A stretch of 10,793 nt of DNA, taken from the NCBI GenBank assembly GCA_015232735.1, contig JADFZC010000062.1:1-10793 (forward strand), read 5' to 3'. The notes under the pieces are model-generated. The model worked only from the letters and a program-made list of their open reading frames with translations. It ran no database searches and was not told the origin of the DNA. The stretch comes from Oligoflexales bacterium. GTDB taxonomy: Bacteria > Bdellovibrionota > Oligoflexia > Oligoflexales > Oligoflexaceae. Positions 1 to 6,782 of this stretch are shown piece after piece. The translations under genes and the position numbers were made by a program. Each line of letters opens with the position of its first letter. Within the stretch, counting starts at the first letter, position 1.

Positions 1-437
1 TCAATCAGCCTTGCATGCTGTATTCTGCTGCTCATGTGAAACAGGAAATCGTCAAACGAAAATTTTCCGGCAATAGACATCGTCTCTCTTAACCCATATG
101 TCGTGGTACCAATGAATATCCCGATCTCGGAGGGTTTGTATCTGCGAAAGAGGCCTGTACTGTCATTTATTTCGTCTATTACCCGGCCAGCCATATGCAA
201 AATGACCTCGTCCGGATCACTCCGGCGATTTTCTGGTATGTCAAGGGACATAAAATCCACTTCACCAAGAGGAACGCTGGTGAGATATTCATACCTGTGG
301 GAACTTTTGATGCCTGTAAGTCCCGTTTTTAAGGAATCCTTAAAATCCTTGAGACCCGTGCCAAGAGAAGATACGCAGGATGCCCCCGTAATATGCGTGA
401 AAGAAGAATTTTCAGCGAAAGAAATTAATTGATGCAT
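1..437 (-). CDS. Beta-ketoacyl-ACP synthase, N-terminal part (cut by window edge)
   Basis: Reading the minus strand from the ATG at 437-435 gives 145 codons with no stop before the window edge, so the gene is partial. Residues 16-28 (ITGASCVSSLGTG) are the N-terminal beta strand and turn of FabF/KAS-type condensing enzymes. Residues 110-115 (GTTTYG) match the conserved GTT/S segment of that fold. The catalytic Cys, expected near residue 160-170 in FabF-like proteins, and the two His lie outside the window, so activity cannot be judged. The family condenses an ACP-bound extender unit with a growing acyl chain in the cytoplasm. The start overlaps the 3' end of the acyl carrier protein gene by 13 bp, which implies translational coupling and a shared operon; GGAA a few bases before the ATG is a weak ribosome site. 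With the neighbouring carrier protein it suggests an aryl-polyene-like or other specialised type II pathway rather than housekeeping fatty acid synthesis. The family is secure; the pathway is inferred. Confidence 0.85.
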   Translation of the reverse strand, partial: MHQLISFAENSSFTHITGASCVSSLGTGLKDFKDSLKTGLTGIKSSHRYEYLTSVPLGEVDFMSLDIPENRRSDPDEVILHMAGRVIDEINDSTGLFRRYKPSEIGIFIGTTTYGLRETMSIAGKFSFDDFLFHMSSRIQHARLI

Positions 438-694
438 TGATTTTCCACAGCACTTGCAATAGATCCGACACTTGCCAATATCTTTCTTCCCGCCTCATCA
501 TTTTTTATTTTCAGTCCAAAATTTTTGTCCAGGTTGATGACAAGTTCAAGAAGATCGACTGAATCAAGTCCCAATCCCTCACCGAAAAGGGAGGCATCTT
601 CTTTTATATCCGTAATATTTACATTGTTTAAATTGGCTGTCTTAATTATCAGACACTTTATCTGATTTACTAGTTCCTCACGATTGGTATGCAT
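425..694 (-). CDS. Acyl carrier protein, aryl-polyene/type II fatty-acid-like
   Basis: This is an 89-residue phosphopantetheine-binding protein, the normal size for a free-standing acyl carrier protein. Ser45 within GLGLDSVDLLEL (residues 40-51) is the expected 4'-phosphopantetheine attachment site. The preceding DASLFGEG (33-40) and the following FGLKI...R-ILASV segment (59-76) resemble carrier proteins of aryl polyene and related clusters more than housekeeping AcpP, whose motif is normally GADSLD. It would carry acyl intermediates to the ketosynthase encoded immediately downstream, with which it overlaps by 13 bp. It is the first visible gene of a minus-strand operon leaving the window on the left. 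The ATG at 694-692 has only a weak upstream GGA, but no better in-frame start is visible. Family assignment is strong; the link to a pigment or polyene pathway rests on motif resemblance and operon partner. Confidence 0.9.
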   Translation of the reverse strand: MHTNREELVNQIKCLIIKTANLNNVNITDIKEDASLFGEGLGLDSVDLLELVINLDKNFGLKIKNDEAGRKILASVGSIASAVENQCIN

Positions 695-1114
695 CAGTAA
701 ACGTCCAAAAAATAAATTAATATAAAGAACTCTATCGTTTTTTTATTAGCAAGATTTCGAAAAAAATAAAAGAAGCCATTTGCCTGCGTCACAATAAAAT
801 TGATATTCAAATAAAAGCTGCAATTGCCAGCTGATGCGAAATGGGCAGGCGACACATTCTGAGTACTTTTGCACATTAATCGCACAAAATATCCCTTTGA
901 AAAAAGTTGAAACATTTTATTTTAATGAATTGAAGTTAAAATATGATTAAACATATACAATGTCTTGATCTCTAAGAAAATAGGCATGTATTTATCATCT
1001 TTATCAACAATAAATTTGATTTTCAAAAATATCTTAACATTTTAAGAGATTAAGATGTTAATACGGCAGATGACTTGCTCCTTTTAAAGAGTAAATAATA
1101 TAATATTAATATTA

Positions 1115-1156
1115 AGGGTAAAAGTCTCCAATCAGAAATTTATGACGTTTTACCCT
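1115..1156. repeat. 9-bp inverted repeat, possible operator
   Basis: AGGGTAAAA at 1115-1123 is perfectly repeated in inverse orientation as TTTTACCCT at 1148-1156, with 24 bases between the arms. It lies about 30 bp upstream of the likely -35 box for the membrane protein gene, a position typical of a regulator site. Without a U-tract it is unlikely to be a terminator. Function is inferred from position only. Confidence 0.4.
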
Positions 1157-1187
1157 AAAGTCTTAGCCCGATAAACCGATCAACATA

Positions 1188-1216
1188 TTGACAGTATTTT
1201 TTAGGCAAATTTTGAT
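1188..1216 (+). promoter_or_regulatory. Sigma-70-like promoter for the membrane protein gene
   Basis: A perfect TTGACA at 1188-1193 is followed after 17 bp by TTTGAT (1211-1216), which matches four of six positions of TATAAT. Transcription would start near 1223, leaving a leader of roughly 47 nt before the ATG at 1270. The perfect -35 and ideal spacing support it; the -10 is mediocre. Confidence 0.45.
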
Positions 1217-1269
1217 TGTGTGGAAGCATTAACTTTCTATGCAAACATCTCACGGATGGAGAGTAAAGT

Positions 1270-2298
1270 ATGAATACAAACACCGATCCTAATCTTCAGC
1301 CCAACTCAATGGATTCGGAATTCAATGACCCTTCCAGAAGAAGCTCCAAGGCAAATCCTTTTACAGGAGATTTGAAAGGCGAGTTTACGAGCGACTTTGG
1401 AACCAACACCAATGCGGTATCCCAGATTTTCAAAAACAACGGTCTGGGAGGAGAGGGGAGAACCAGAACAATTCTCATCGGTGTTGGAATTCTTATAATC
1501 CTTCTTGGAGTTCTTTATTATGTAATGGATTCCGGAGACGAGGAATTTAAAGACGAGGATCTGGCTCAAACGAGCGAAGAGGGGGATAAGGCTGCTCAAG
1601 AAGAGGAAGAGGACAGCGCAGGTCAACAGGAAGCTCAACAGGCAACAACACAACAGCCGCAAGCTGACGCCTCTTCTGCAAAAGCCCCTGCAGCGGCCGG
1701 CGCAGCTGCAACCGCCCAGAGCCCTGCGGCAGCCGGGGGGTCAAGCACAGGCCCGATAAGCGTTGTTCAGCCGACCAAGGGCGCAAGCCATAATTATGAT
1801 GAAACCCAGGGACCTGCAGTCTTTGAATGGAACGGAAAGGCTGACAGGATTGTTTTTTCGAGATCGCCAAGCATGAAACCGGTATCGAGAATAATAAATC
1901 TCAATGGAGCTTCAAAATACAAATTCGACCATCCCCATCCAGGCACCTGGTATTTTCGTGTTGAAAACAGCGAAGGAGCAAGTGATGTCATAAATTTCAC
2001 CGTCAATCCGCCCGTAAAAAGAAACATAAAGGTACAGCAGCCAACAGCAGGCGGAACTATCTCAGGCAACGGCGGTGTGGTCACCTGGGAGCCGGATGCC
2101 AAGGTTGCCAGATATCAGGTTCAGCTTGTCACAGCAGGTTCAAGCTGGGCCAATGCACCCTACCGTTTTGGAACTTCCGGAACAAGTGTGGCAATTAAAA
2201 ATGTACCTGCCGGATCCTACGACTTAAGAGTCGGAGCTTTCTCCGAGGTTTCCGGTCGATGGGAATGGAACGTAATATCCGGGGTCAAGGTGGAGTGA
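1270..2298 (+). CDS. Single-pass membrane protein with two C-terminal beta-sandwich-like repeats
   Basis: This 342-residue protein is not from a family I can name. Residues 1-66 are polar and rich in Asn, Ser and charged residues. Residues 67-86 (TILIGVGILIILLGVLYYVM) form one clear transmembrane helix, preceded by basic residues, suggesting a cytoplasmic N terminus and external C terminus. Residues 87-160 are an acidic then Ala/Gln/Pro/Ser-rich low-complexity linker. The C-terminal 180 residues contain two similar modules (about 163-249 and 252-342). Each opens with a V-QPT-G motif (VVQPTKG, VQQPTAG), has a V-EW or VTWEP strand, and closes with a GTWYFRV or GSYDLRV strand, as in fibronectin type III or other Ig-like sandwiches. 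The ATG is preceded at 6 nt by GGAGAG (1258-1263). A promoter lies upstream and a hairpin terminator downstream, so it is probably monocistronic. A role as an envelope-anchored binding or scaffold protein is only inference. Confidence 0.8.
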   Translation: MNTNTDPNLQPNSMDSEFNDPSRRSSKANPFTGDLKGEFTSDFGTNTNAVSQIFKNNGLGGEGRTRTILIGVGILIILLGVLYYVMDSGDEEFKDEDLAQTSEEGDKAAQEEEEDSAGQQEAQQATTQQPQADASSAKAPAAAGAAATAQSPAAAGGSSTGPISVVQPTKGASHNYDETQGPAVFEWNGKADRIVFSRSPSMKPVSRIINLNGASKYKFDHPHPGTWYFRVENSEGASDVINFTVNPPVKRNIKVQQPTAGGTISGNGGVVTWEPDAKVARYQVQLVTAGSSWANAPYRFGTSGTSVAIKNVPAGSYDLRVGAFSEVSGRWEWNVISGVKVE

Positions 2299-2328
2299 TA
2301 TCTCACTTTCTCTGTTCCAAACATCTAG

Positions 2329-2358
2329 AAAAGGTCTCTATCTGATTAGAGATCTTTT
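2329..2358. terminator. Hairpin terminator, A/T-flanked and potentially bidirectional
   Basis: The arms 2329-2340 (AAAAGGTCTCTA) and 2347-2358 (TAGAGATCTTTT) pair over 12 bp, with a single G-T wobble, around a 6-nt loop. The outer pairs are A's on the left and T's on the right, so a transcript from either side would end in U's. It lies 31 bp beyond the membrane protein stop codon. The stem is not GC-rich, so efficiency may be moderate. Confidence 0.65.
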
Positions 2359-2416
2359 ACTATAGAAATAAGTTGTTATCTCTGCAGAAAATCGGAAAAA
2401 GCGAGATGGTTGAACC

Positions 2417-3355
2417 ATGGAACTAACTGGCAGACGCATTCTGGTCATAGACGATGACCTTGAAATAAGAGAACTTATCAAGTCTATACTGCAAAGTAAC
2501 GGGGCTTTCCCCGTCATTGCCGCCAATGCGACCCAGGCACTCGACATAGTTGCTTCAAGCCAGCCATTTGACGTATTTCTTCTTGATCTGATAATGCCAA
2601 TAGGAAATGGCTTTGATTTCATACAATCCGTAAGAAGAACAAAAAAGGGACATGGGGTTCCGATTATCGTAATATCAGGCAATCTTACTACCGAGAATGT
2701 AAAAAAACTGGCTTTTATGAACATTGTTGCTTCTTTGACCAAACCGTTCACGGCTCAGGATCTGACAGATGCGATTAAAAACATAGCATCAAAAGATAAA
2801 AATCAGGGGAAAAAATCGGGATATGATCCAAGACTCGTAAAATGTTTCGTAATAGCGACAAAGGAAGTTGTCGAATATTATCTGAAAAAACCGGCCAACG
2901 TTGAAAAACCAATCCAGAAAAATACCAATGAGGCATGCGGTTTCATTTCCAGTATCATTACCTTCTCCGGAAGAAACATAATGGGTTCGATGTCTTTAAC
3001 TTTTGACAAGAAATTTCTTCCAGTCCTTGCAAAAGAGGTATTTATGGGTGAGAAGGTCACTTTGGATGAGGATCTTCTTAAAGACCTGGCAGGAGAGATA
3101 AACAACCAGATAATGGGAAAAGCCAAGATGAACCTCATCAAGCTGGGATTTTCCATGGACCTGGGACTGCCAAGCGTCATCGTCGGCGAAAAGCATACAA
3201 TAACACACAAGACAAAAAATCCAATCGTCATGATACCCATCGACTGCGACGGTTCAAAATGCGTTGTCGAGTTCTGCATGGCCGAGGGCGCCGAAATAGA
3301 GGAATGCACGGACGAAAATATTACGAAACCGGACGTTGGTATCTGGGCATCCTGA
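2417..3355 (+). CDS. Receiver domain-CheX phosphatase-like fusion protein
   Basis: The 312-residue protein has two domains. Residues 6-125 are a response regulator receiver: the acidic pocket is D12-D13, the phosphoacceptor is D57 (FLLDLIMP), and the switch and lysine positions are S87 and K109 in TKPF. After a charged linker (about 125-136), residues 137-300 resemble CheX of the CheC/CheX/FliY family. The helix D223-LAG-E227-IN-N230 carries the D/S-xxx-E-xx-N motif in which the Glu and Asn dephosphorylate CheY-P in known members. Both halves therefore look catalytically complete, so the protein could hydrolyse its own phosphoryl group, that of a partner CheY, or use phosphorylation to gate the phosphatase. 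The ATG at 2417 has a poor ribosome site; an ATG at 2406 is out of frame and stops after six codons. The gene follows a terminator and converges on the tRNA nucleotidyltransferase gene with a 16-bp gap. A chemotaxis receptor gene lies about 1.6 kb downstream. Domain calls are confident; the pathway is inferred. Confidence 0.9.
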   Translation: MELTGRRILVIDDDLEIRELIKSILQSNGAFPVIAANATQALDIVASSQPFDVFLLDLIMPIGNGFDFIQSVRRTKKGHGVPIIVISGNLTTENVKKLAFMNIVASLTKPFTAQDLTDAIKNIASKDKNQGKKSGYDPRLVKCFVIATKEVVEYYLKKPANVEKPIQKNTNEACGFISSIITFSGRNIMGSMSLTFDKKFLPVLAKEVFMGEKVTLDEDLLKDLAGEINNQIMGKAKMNLIKLGFSMDLGLPSVIVGEKHTITHKTKNPIVMIPIDCDGSKCVVEFCMAEGAEIEECTDENITKPDVGIWAS

Positions 3356-3371
3356 ACAACTCAATATTTTT

Positions 3372-4628
3372 CTATCCCTGAATCTTCCCTGACAGCAAAT
3401 CCGAGGCAAGCCTTAGTCCCTCCTCTTTTGTCTTCCATGCCTCCCTGCGAAACTGCTTTTTGAGAAAAAGCAAAATTCGTCCTATTTCAGCACCCTCCGA
3501 TAGTGAGAGATCTTTTATCAGTACTTTTCCGTCAATCGGCATGTTCGCCTTTCTGAGCCATGAATAGTTATTTTCGATTCCTTCCACGAAAGACAGCCTT
3601 TCATCGTCCTCCGGAAACAGCGTCCTTAACGTGGGAAGGATGACGTCCAAAAATCTTCCTTCCCAGCATCCCTCGTCACAGCGATCAAGGTATTCCATAA
3701 CCTCGGTTACGTCATCAGTCTTCTCCGGAAGATTCTGCTTTCCCCATAAAAGAGTTTTAATTTTTTCCGTATTCTGATTTGACAATTTCAATCTGGAACC
3801 AATCGCATGTACAGCCCTGATTCCCATCTCCGGAGAAATCATGGAAAATATGCGGCAAAGCGGTCTGAAGCTGTTTTCGATTTTTTTTAAACCGGTAATT
3901 TTTTCCCTTGAAAAATCTTTTCTGTCAAACTCGGGGAACACCAGTTCCCAGATTCCAGTCTCAATCATCTTGTCCAGAGCATCCCCTGGATCATCGAGTT
4001 CGAGAAGCAGCATTATTTCAGAAGTGATTCTTTCCTGGCTGACTTTTTTCAATCCTTGCCCCTCACTCCTTATGGCCGAAAGAGCTTCGAAGTCCGGACG
4101 AAGCGAAAATCTTACCCAGAATCTGAAAAACCTCAAAATCCTGAGGTAGTCCTCCCTGATTCGAATGGAAGGATTGCCAACAAAACGCAGAACACCCTCG
4201 TTAATATCCCTGATACCCCCAAAATAATCAAAAATCCGCCCATCTTTGTCTTCAAACATCGCGTTTATGGTAAAATCCCTTCGGGCGGCATCCTCCTCAA
4301 ATGAGGTTCCAAATTCCACAACCGCATGTCGTCCATCCGTTTCAACATCCCTTCTGAGAGATGTTACCTCAAAGCAGCCCTTCTTGCTGACGACAGTGAC
4401 TGTTCCATGTTCAATCCCGGTTGGGACCACCTTCATCCGGCTTGCTTTAAAAATTGAACATATGGCTTCAGGCAGTGCATCAGTGGCAATATCATAATCA
4501 GAAGGATCTCTTTTCATGTACCTGTCTCTTACGCATCCCCCGGCAAGACGCGCCTGATATCCTGAATTTTCAAGTATGTCGATAAGCTCGACAGCGCCTT
4601 CGTATAATCGTTCGTTCTTATTTTGCAC
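3372..4628 (-). CDS. cca: tRNA nucleotidyltransferase (CCA-adding or A-adding enzyme)
   Basis: This 418-residue class II nucleotidyltransferase adds the 3' CCA end, or part of it, to tRNAs in the cytoplasm. Motif A is visible as LAGGCVRD (28-35) followed by the metal-binding pair D44 and D46 in SDYDIAT, with the third carboxylate at E87 in FEVTSLRRD. RRDFTINAM (116-124) is the conserved linker motif, and E159-D160-xx-R163 (EDYLRILRFFRF) is the base-recognition motif D. The remaining C-terminal half is helical and fits the neck, body and tail domains; length is normal. No HD phosphohydrolase motif was noticed. The start is GTG at 4628-4626, chosen because AGAGGG (4640-4635) lies 6 nt upstream. 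Some bacteria split the work between CC-adding and A-adding enzymes, and sequence reading alone cannot say which type this is; poly(A) polymerase is less likely. It converges with the receiver-CheX gene and is otherwise unlinked to its neighbours. Confidence 0.92.
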   Translation of the reverse strand: MQNKNERLYEGAVELIDILENSGYQARLAGGCVRDRYMKRDPSDYDIATDALPEAICSIFKASRMKVVPTGIEHGTVTVVSKKGCFEVTSLRRDVETDGRHAVVEFGTSFEEDAARRDFTINAMFEDKDGRIFDYFGGIRDINEGVLRFVGNPSIRIREDYLRILRFFRFWVRFSLRPDFEALSAIRSEGQGLKKVSQERITSEIMLLLELDDPGDALDKMIETGIWELVFPEFDRKDFSREKITGLKKIENSFRPLCRIFSMISPEMGIRAVHAIGSRLKLSNQNTEKIKTLLWGKQNLPEKTDDVTEVMEYLDRCDEGCWEGRFLDVILPTLRTLFPEDDERLSFVEGIENNYSWLRKANMPIDGKVLIKDLSLSEGAEIGRILLFLKKQFRREAWKTKEEGLRLASDLLSGKIQG

Positions 4629-4634
4629 CTGTTT

Positions 4635-4640
4635 CCCTCT
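4635..4640 (-). promoter_or_regulatory. Ribosome binding site fixing the GTG start of cca
   Basis: On the minus strand AGAGGG lies 6 nt before the GTG at 4628-4626. This good match supports GTG initiation, and the GTG codon directly precedes the conserved N-terminal region of the enzyme. Confidence 0.65.
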
Positions 4641-4709
4641 TCAATAATAATAAGACCTTATTATCGCGTTTTTATCGATATTTGAAATCAATTATTTTTT
4701 CAGTTTGTC

Positions 4710-4760
4710 GGGATCGGGATCGGGATCGACAATCGGGAAGCTGGAACTCGGGTTATCGGG
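4710..4760 (+). repeat. GGG-tract repeat, possible G-quadruplex
   Basis: The hexamer GGGATC occurs three times in tandem from 4710 to 4727. Further GGG runs follow at 4735-4737, 4750-4752 and 4758-4760, several within a TCGGG context, making six GGG tracts in 51 bp on the plus strand. The first four are spaced by 3, 3 and 10 nt and could form an intramolecular G-quadruplex. The tract sits in the divergent spacer between cca and the chemoreceptor gene, in otherwise AT-rich DNA. It may instead be a copy of an intergenic repeat family; neither role is shown by the sequence alone. Confidence 0.6.
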
Positions 4761-4835
4761 CTTTACCATGCAAGGCCATAACATACAGAATTGCTTATTA
4801 ATTTACATATAACTTTGGATTGACGCCAGGAAACT

Positions 4836-4862
4836 TCAACTTTGCTGCCAAAACTCCGATAC
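4836..4862 (+). promoter_or_regulatory. FliA (sigma-28)-like promoter for the chemoreceptor gene
   Basis: TCAACTTT (4836-4843), then exactly 11 nt, then TCCGATAC (4855-4862) compares with the sigma-28 consensus TAAAGTTT-N11-GCCGATAA. Six of eight positions match in each box, including the core CCGATA. Chemoreceptor genes are classic FliA targets, so position and target agree. Transcription would start around 4870, giving a leader of about 95 nt to the preferred ATG at 4966. Confidence 0.55.
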
Positions 4863-4953
4863 CCTTTTATATGCTATGAAAAAGGCGCCAATAATTCCAA
4901 GTCCGGGACAGCCCGCGCCGCATTCCTGGCTCTCCAAAATAGTGTTGTCCAGC

Positions 4954-4959
4954 AGGGGG
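4954..4959 (+). promoter_or_regulatory. Ribosome binding site fixing the chemoreceptor start
   Basis: AGGGGG ends 6 nt before the ATG at 4966. The alternative in-frame ATG at 4876 has no purine-rich site upstream and would add 30 Pro/Ser-rich residues before the first membrane helix. Confidence 0.7.
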
Positions 4960-4965
4960 CATTTT

Positions 4966-6687
4966 ATGATCTTTCAGTCAATCAGAATCGGACGCAAAAC
5001 CTTCATCAATGTCTTGGTTCCGCTTGTGGCCGTCGCGCTTGTCCTTTGTTTCATAATGTATCACGTCTTTGACTCAATCGCCACCTCTGCGTATATCGAA
5101 GGGAATACGGATCAGATGCGAATTGTTCTCGGGGCAGTCAGCGGCATGCTGGAAAAACAGCAGGAACAGGCCGTAGGCGGTGGCATCAGCCCTGAAGCCG
5201 GCCGGCAAAAGGCTGTCGAACAGATTAAAAACGTCCATTTCGGGGCAGATCAAAGCGAACCCCTGTTTATGATCGCTGAAGACGGCATGTTGCTTGCGTT
5301 TCCCGAGGATACGGGACTGGAAGGAAAAAACCAGATTGATTTTCGCGATGCAAATGGAAAGCGGATGTTTGCGGAAATGATCGAAACGTCAAAAAACAGC
5401 AAAGACGGCGGTATTGTCAAGTTTACCTGGCATCAAAAGGCGGATTCATCCGCTGATGACCGCATAGGTTTTGTGAAGCTCATCAGGCCATGGAACATAG
5501 TGGTCGGCTGCAGCATAAAAGTCTCAAAAGCGAAGTATCAGGCCGGCCTCGTGTTGCGGGCCGTAATTATCGCGTGCCTTTTCGTTGTTTTCTTCTTTTC
5601 AATATTTCTTCTGATCCTTCTCTATCGATCGATCATCACTCCCATCCGGCAGGTAATAGCGAATTTTTTAAATATAGCATCCGCCATGAAAGAGGGCAGG
5701 ATTCAATACCGGGGACAGCTGCGCAGTGCAAATAACGACTTTGGGGCGATAGTTGCGATAATTAACGAAATCCTGAATCTCTGGGAAGATCCGCTGAGGG
5801 AAGCCATGACCGTAATGGAACATCTTGCCCGCCAGGACCTTACCGCCCGTATCAAGGGACATTACAAGGGTGAACTCAAGCTGTTTGCCGACAACATCAA
5901 CAACGCGATCAGCAATCTTCAAAAAAGCATGGTGCAGGTCAGCAGCACGGAAAGATTCATGCGGGAGGCTGTCGACAGTTTTATCAATACCAGCAGCGCC
6001 ATGTCGCAGGCGGCAACCGAGCAGGCGGCATCCCTGCAGGAGATCTCAAGCTCGATTGAGGAAATTTCCTCACAACTCAATCAAAGTGCGAAAGAAAGCA
6101 AACAGATAAAGGAACTTACAGTATGCGCACGGGACGAGGCCAGGGATGGCGACACGAAGATGCAGGAGATGAATACTGCAATGGCGGCAATAAATCAATC
6201 AGGAGTGAATATTGCCAGGATAAACAAAACGATTGAAGGAATAGCTTTCCAGACCAATCTTCTGGCTCTCAATGCCGCAGTTGAGGCGGCGCGGGCCGGC
6301 GCTCACGGCAGAGGTTTCGCTGTCGTCGCGGAAGAGGTCCGCCATCTGGCAAACCGAAGCGCTGCTGCGGCTACCGAGACAACAGCTCTCATCGAAGGTT
6401 CCATCATGAAAGTACAAGATGGCGGAACTATCGCCGGAAAGATGGGAAACTCGCTTCAAAATATTGTCACCAATATCGTCATGGTCAGTGAGCTGGTTGA
6501 AAAAATTGCATCAAACGCCGAGGAACAGGCGGCCGGCATGATACAGATCAGCCATGGAATCCGTCAGCTCGATCAGGTGACGCAAACAAACAGCCAGTAT
6601 GCCGAGCAGACCTCCGAAGGTGCGATGGATCTCGAAAAACACAGCACAAAACTTGCCGAGATGATCGGACAATTCAAAATATCATAA
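4966..6687 (+). CDS. Methyl-accepting chemotaxis protein with single Cache sensor domain
   Basis: This 573-residue transmembrane receptor would report ligand binding outside the membrane to a cytoplasmic CheA-CheW array. Residues 15-36 are the first membrane helix. Residues 37-190 form a periplasmic sensor resembling sCache_2: [31 protein letters not shown] and a closing [16 protein letters not shown] strand. Residues 197-221 are the second helix, followed by a HAMP domain (about 222-275) and a second HAMP-like segment (about 280-330, [20 protein letters not shown]). The long coiled coil (340-570) has the invariant hairpin tip at 427-455 ([19 protein letters not shown], then [15 protein letters not shown]), and Ala-Glu-Gln patches such as ATEQAAS and NAEEQAAG that look like adaptation sites. 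The C terminus (GQFKIS) lacks a CheR-docking pentapeptide such as NWETF. The start at 4966 is preferred to 4876 because of its ribosome site. A FliA-like promoter lies upstream. The ligand cannot be deduced; many sCache_2 receptors sense small organic acids. Confidence 0.93.
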   Translation: MIFQSIRIGRKTFINVLVPLVAVALVLCFIMYHVFDSIATSAYIEGNTDQMRIVLGAVSGMLEKQQEQAVGGGISPEAGRQKAVEQIKNVHFGADQSEPLFMIAEDGMLLAFPEDTGLEGKNQIDFRDANGKRMFAEMIETSKNSKDGGIVKFTWHQKADSSADDRIGFVKLIRPWNIVVGCSIKVSKAKYQAGLVLRAVIIACLFVVFFFSIFLLILLYRSIITPIRQVIANFLNIASAMKEGRIQYRGQLRSANNDFGAIVAIINEILNLWEDPLREAMTVMEHLARQDLTARIKGHYKGELKLFADNINNAISNLQKSMVQVSSTERFMREAVDSFINTSSAMSQAATEQAASLQEISSSIEEISSQLNQSAKESKQIKELTVCARDEARDGDTKMQEMNTAMAAINQSGVNIARINKTIEGIAFQTNLLALNAAVEAARAGAHGRGFAVVAEEVRHLANRSAAAATETTALIEGSIMKVQDGGTIAGKMGNSLQNIVTNIVMVSELVEKIASNAEEQAAGMIQISHGIRQLDQVTQTNSQYAEQTSEGAMDLEKHSTKLAEMIGQFKIS

Positions 6688-6706
6688 TGTTTTGTCATCA
6701 TGGTAT

Positions 6707-6734
6707 TTGACATCTGACCGCCATCTGATATTTT
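6707..6734 (+). promoter_or_regulatory. Sigma-70-like promoter for the glycosyltransferase gene
   Basis: A perfect TTGACA (6707-6712) is followed after 16 bp by TATTTT (6729-6734), which matches four of six positions of TATAAT. Transcription would begin near 6741, about 40 nt before the ATG at 6783. It lies in the 95-bp gap after the chemoreceptor gene and suggests the two genes are transcribed separately. No terminator was visible after the receptor gene. Confidence 0.45.
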
Positions 6735-6782
6735 TTACTCTGACTCATTAAAATCGCGCCCGGACAGAAAAAAGAGAAGACA

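Larger units (their letters stand above)
695..1269. other. AT-rich intergenic region between divergent genes
   Basis: This 575-bp stretch separates the divergent carrier protein and membrane protein genes and is much richer in A and T than the coding regions. It holds a short dyad at 816-832 (AGCTG, 7 nt, CAGCT, with the palindrome GCAATTGC inside), a 9-bp inverted repeat at 1115-1156 and a sigma-70-like promoter at 1188-1216. I found no convincing gene: the longest open frame (915-694, minus) encodes 73 Phe/Ile/Asn-rich residues without a ribosome site or recognisable motif. The promoter of the minus-strand carrier protein operon should be here, but no clear -35/-10 pair could be picked out. 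Confidence 0.7.
4629..4965. other. Divergent intergenic region between cca and the chemoreceptor gene
   Basis: This 337-bp spacer holds the start region of the minus-strand tRNA nucleotidyltransferase gene, an 8-bp inverted repeat with a 2-nt loop at 4647-4664 (ATAATAAG / CTTATTAT) just upstream of it, a GGG-tract repeat at 4710-4760 and a FliA-like promoter at 4836-4862. The segment 4876-4965 is open in frame with the chemoreceptor but is better read as an untranslated leader, because its ATG has no ribosome site and lies next to the predicted transcription start. Confidence 0.6.

Noticed and set aside
694..915. 73-codon open frame on the minus strand ending with an ATGA overlap with the carrier protein gene
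   Set aside because: It has no ribosome site, the composition is that of AT-rich spacer DNA (Phe, Ile, Asn) and no motif is recognisable; the overlap is probably chance.
1306..1870. Overlapping minus-strand open frames opposite the membrane protein gene
   Set aside because: They arise from the GC-rich Ala/Gln linker codons, lack ribosome sites and overlap a well-initiated plus-strand gene.
2406..2426. ATG at 2406 as an alternative start for the receiver-CheX gene
   Set aside because: It is out of frame and reaches a stop after six codons.
4876..4965. N-terminal extension of the chemoreceptor from ATG 4876
   Set aside because: No ribosome site precedes this ATG, it lies within a few bases of the predicted FliA transcript start, and the 30 extra residues are unlike receptor N termini; ATG 4966 has AGGGGG at 6 nt.
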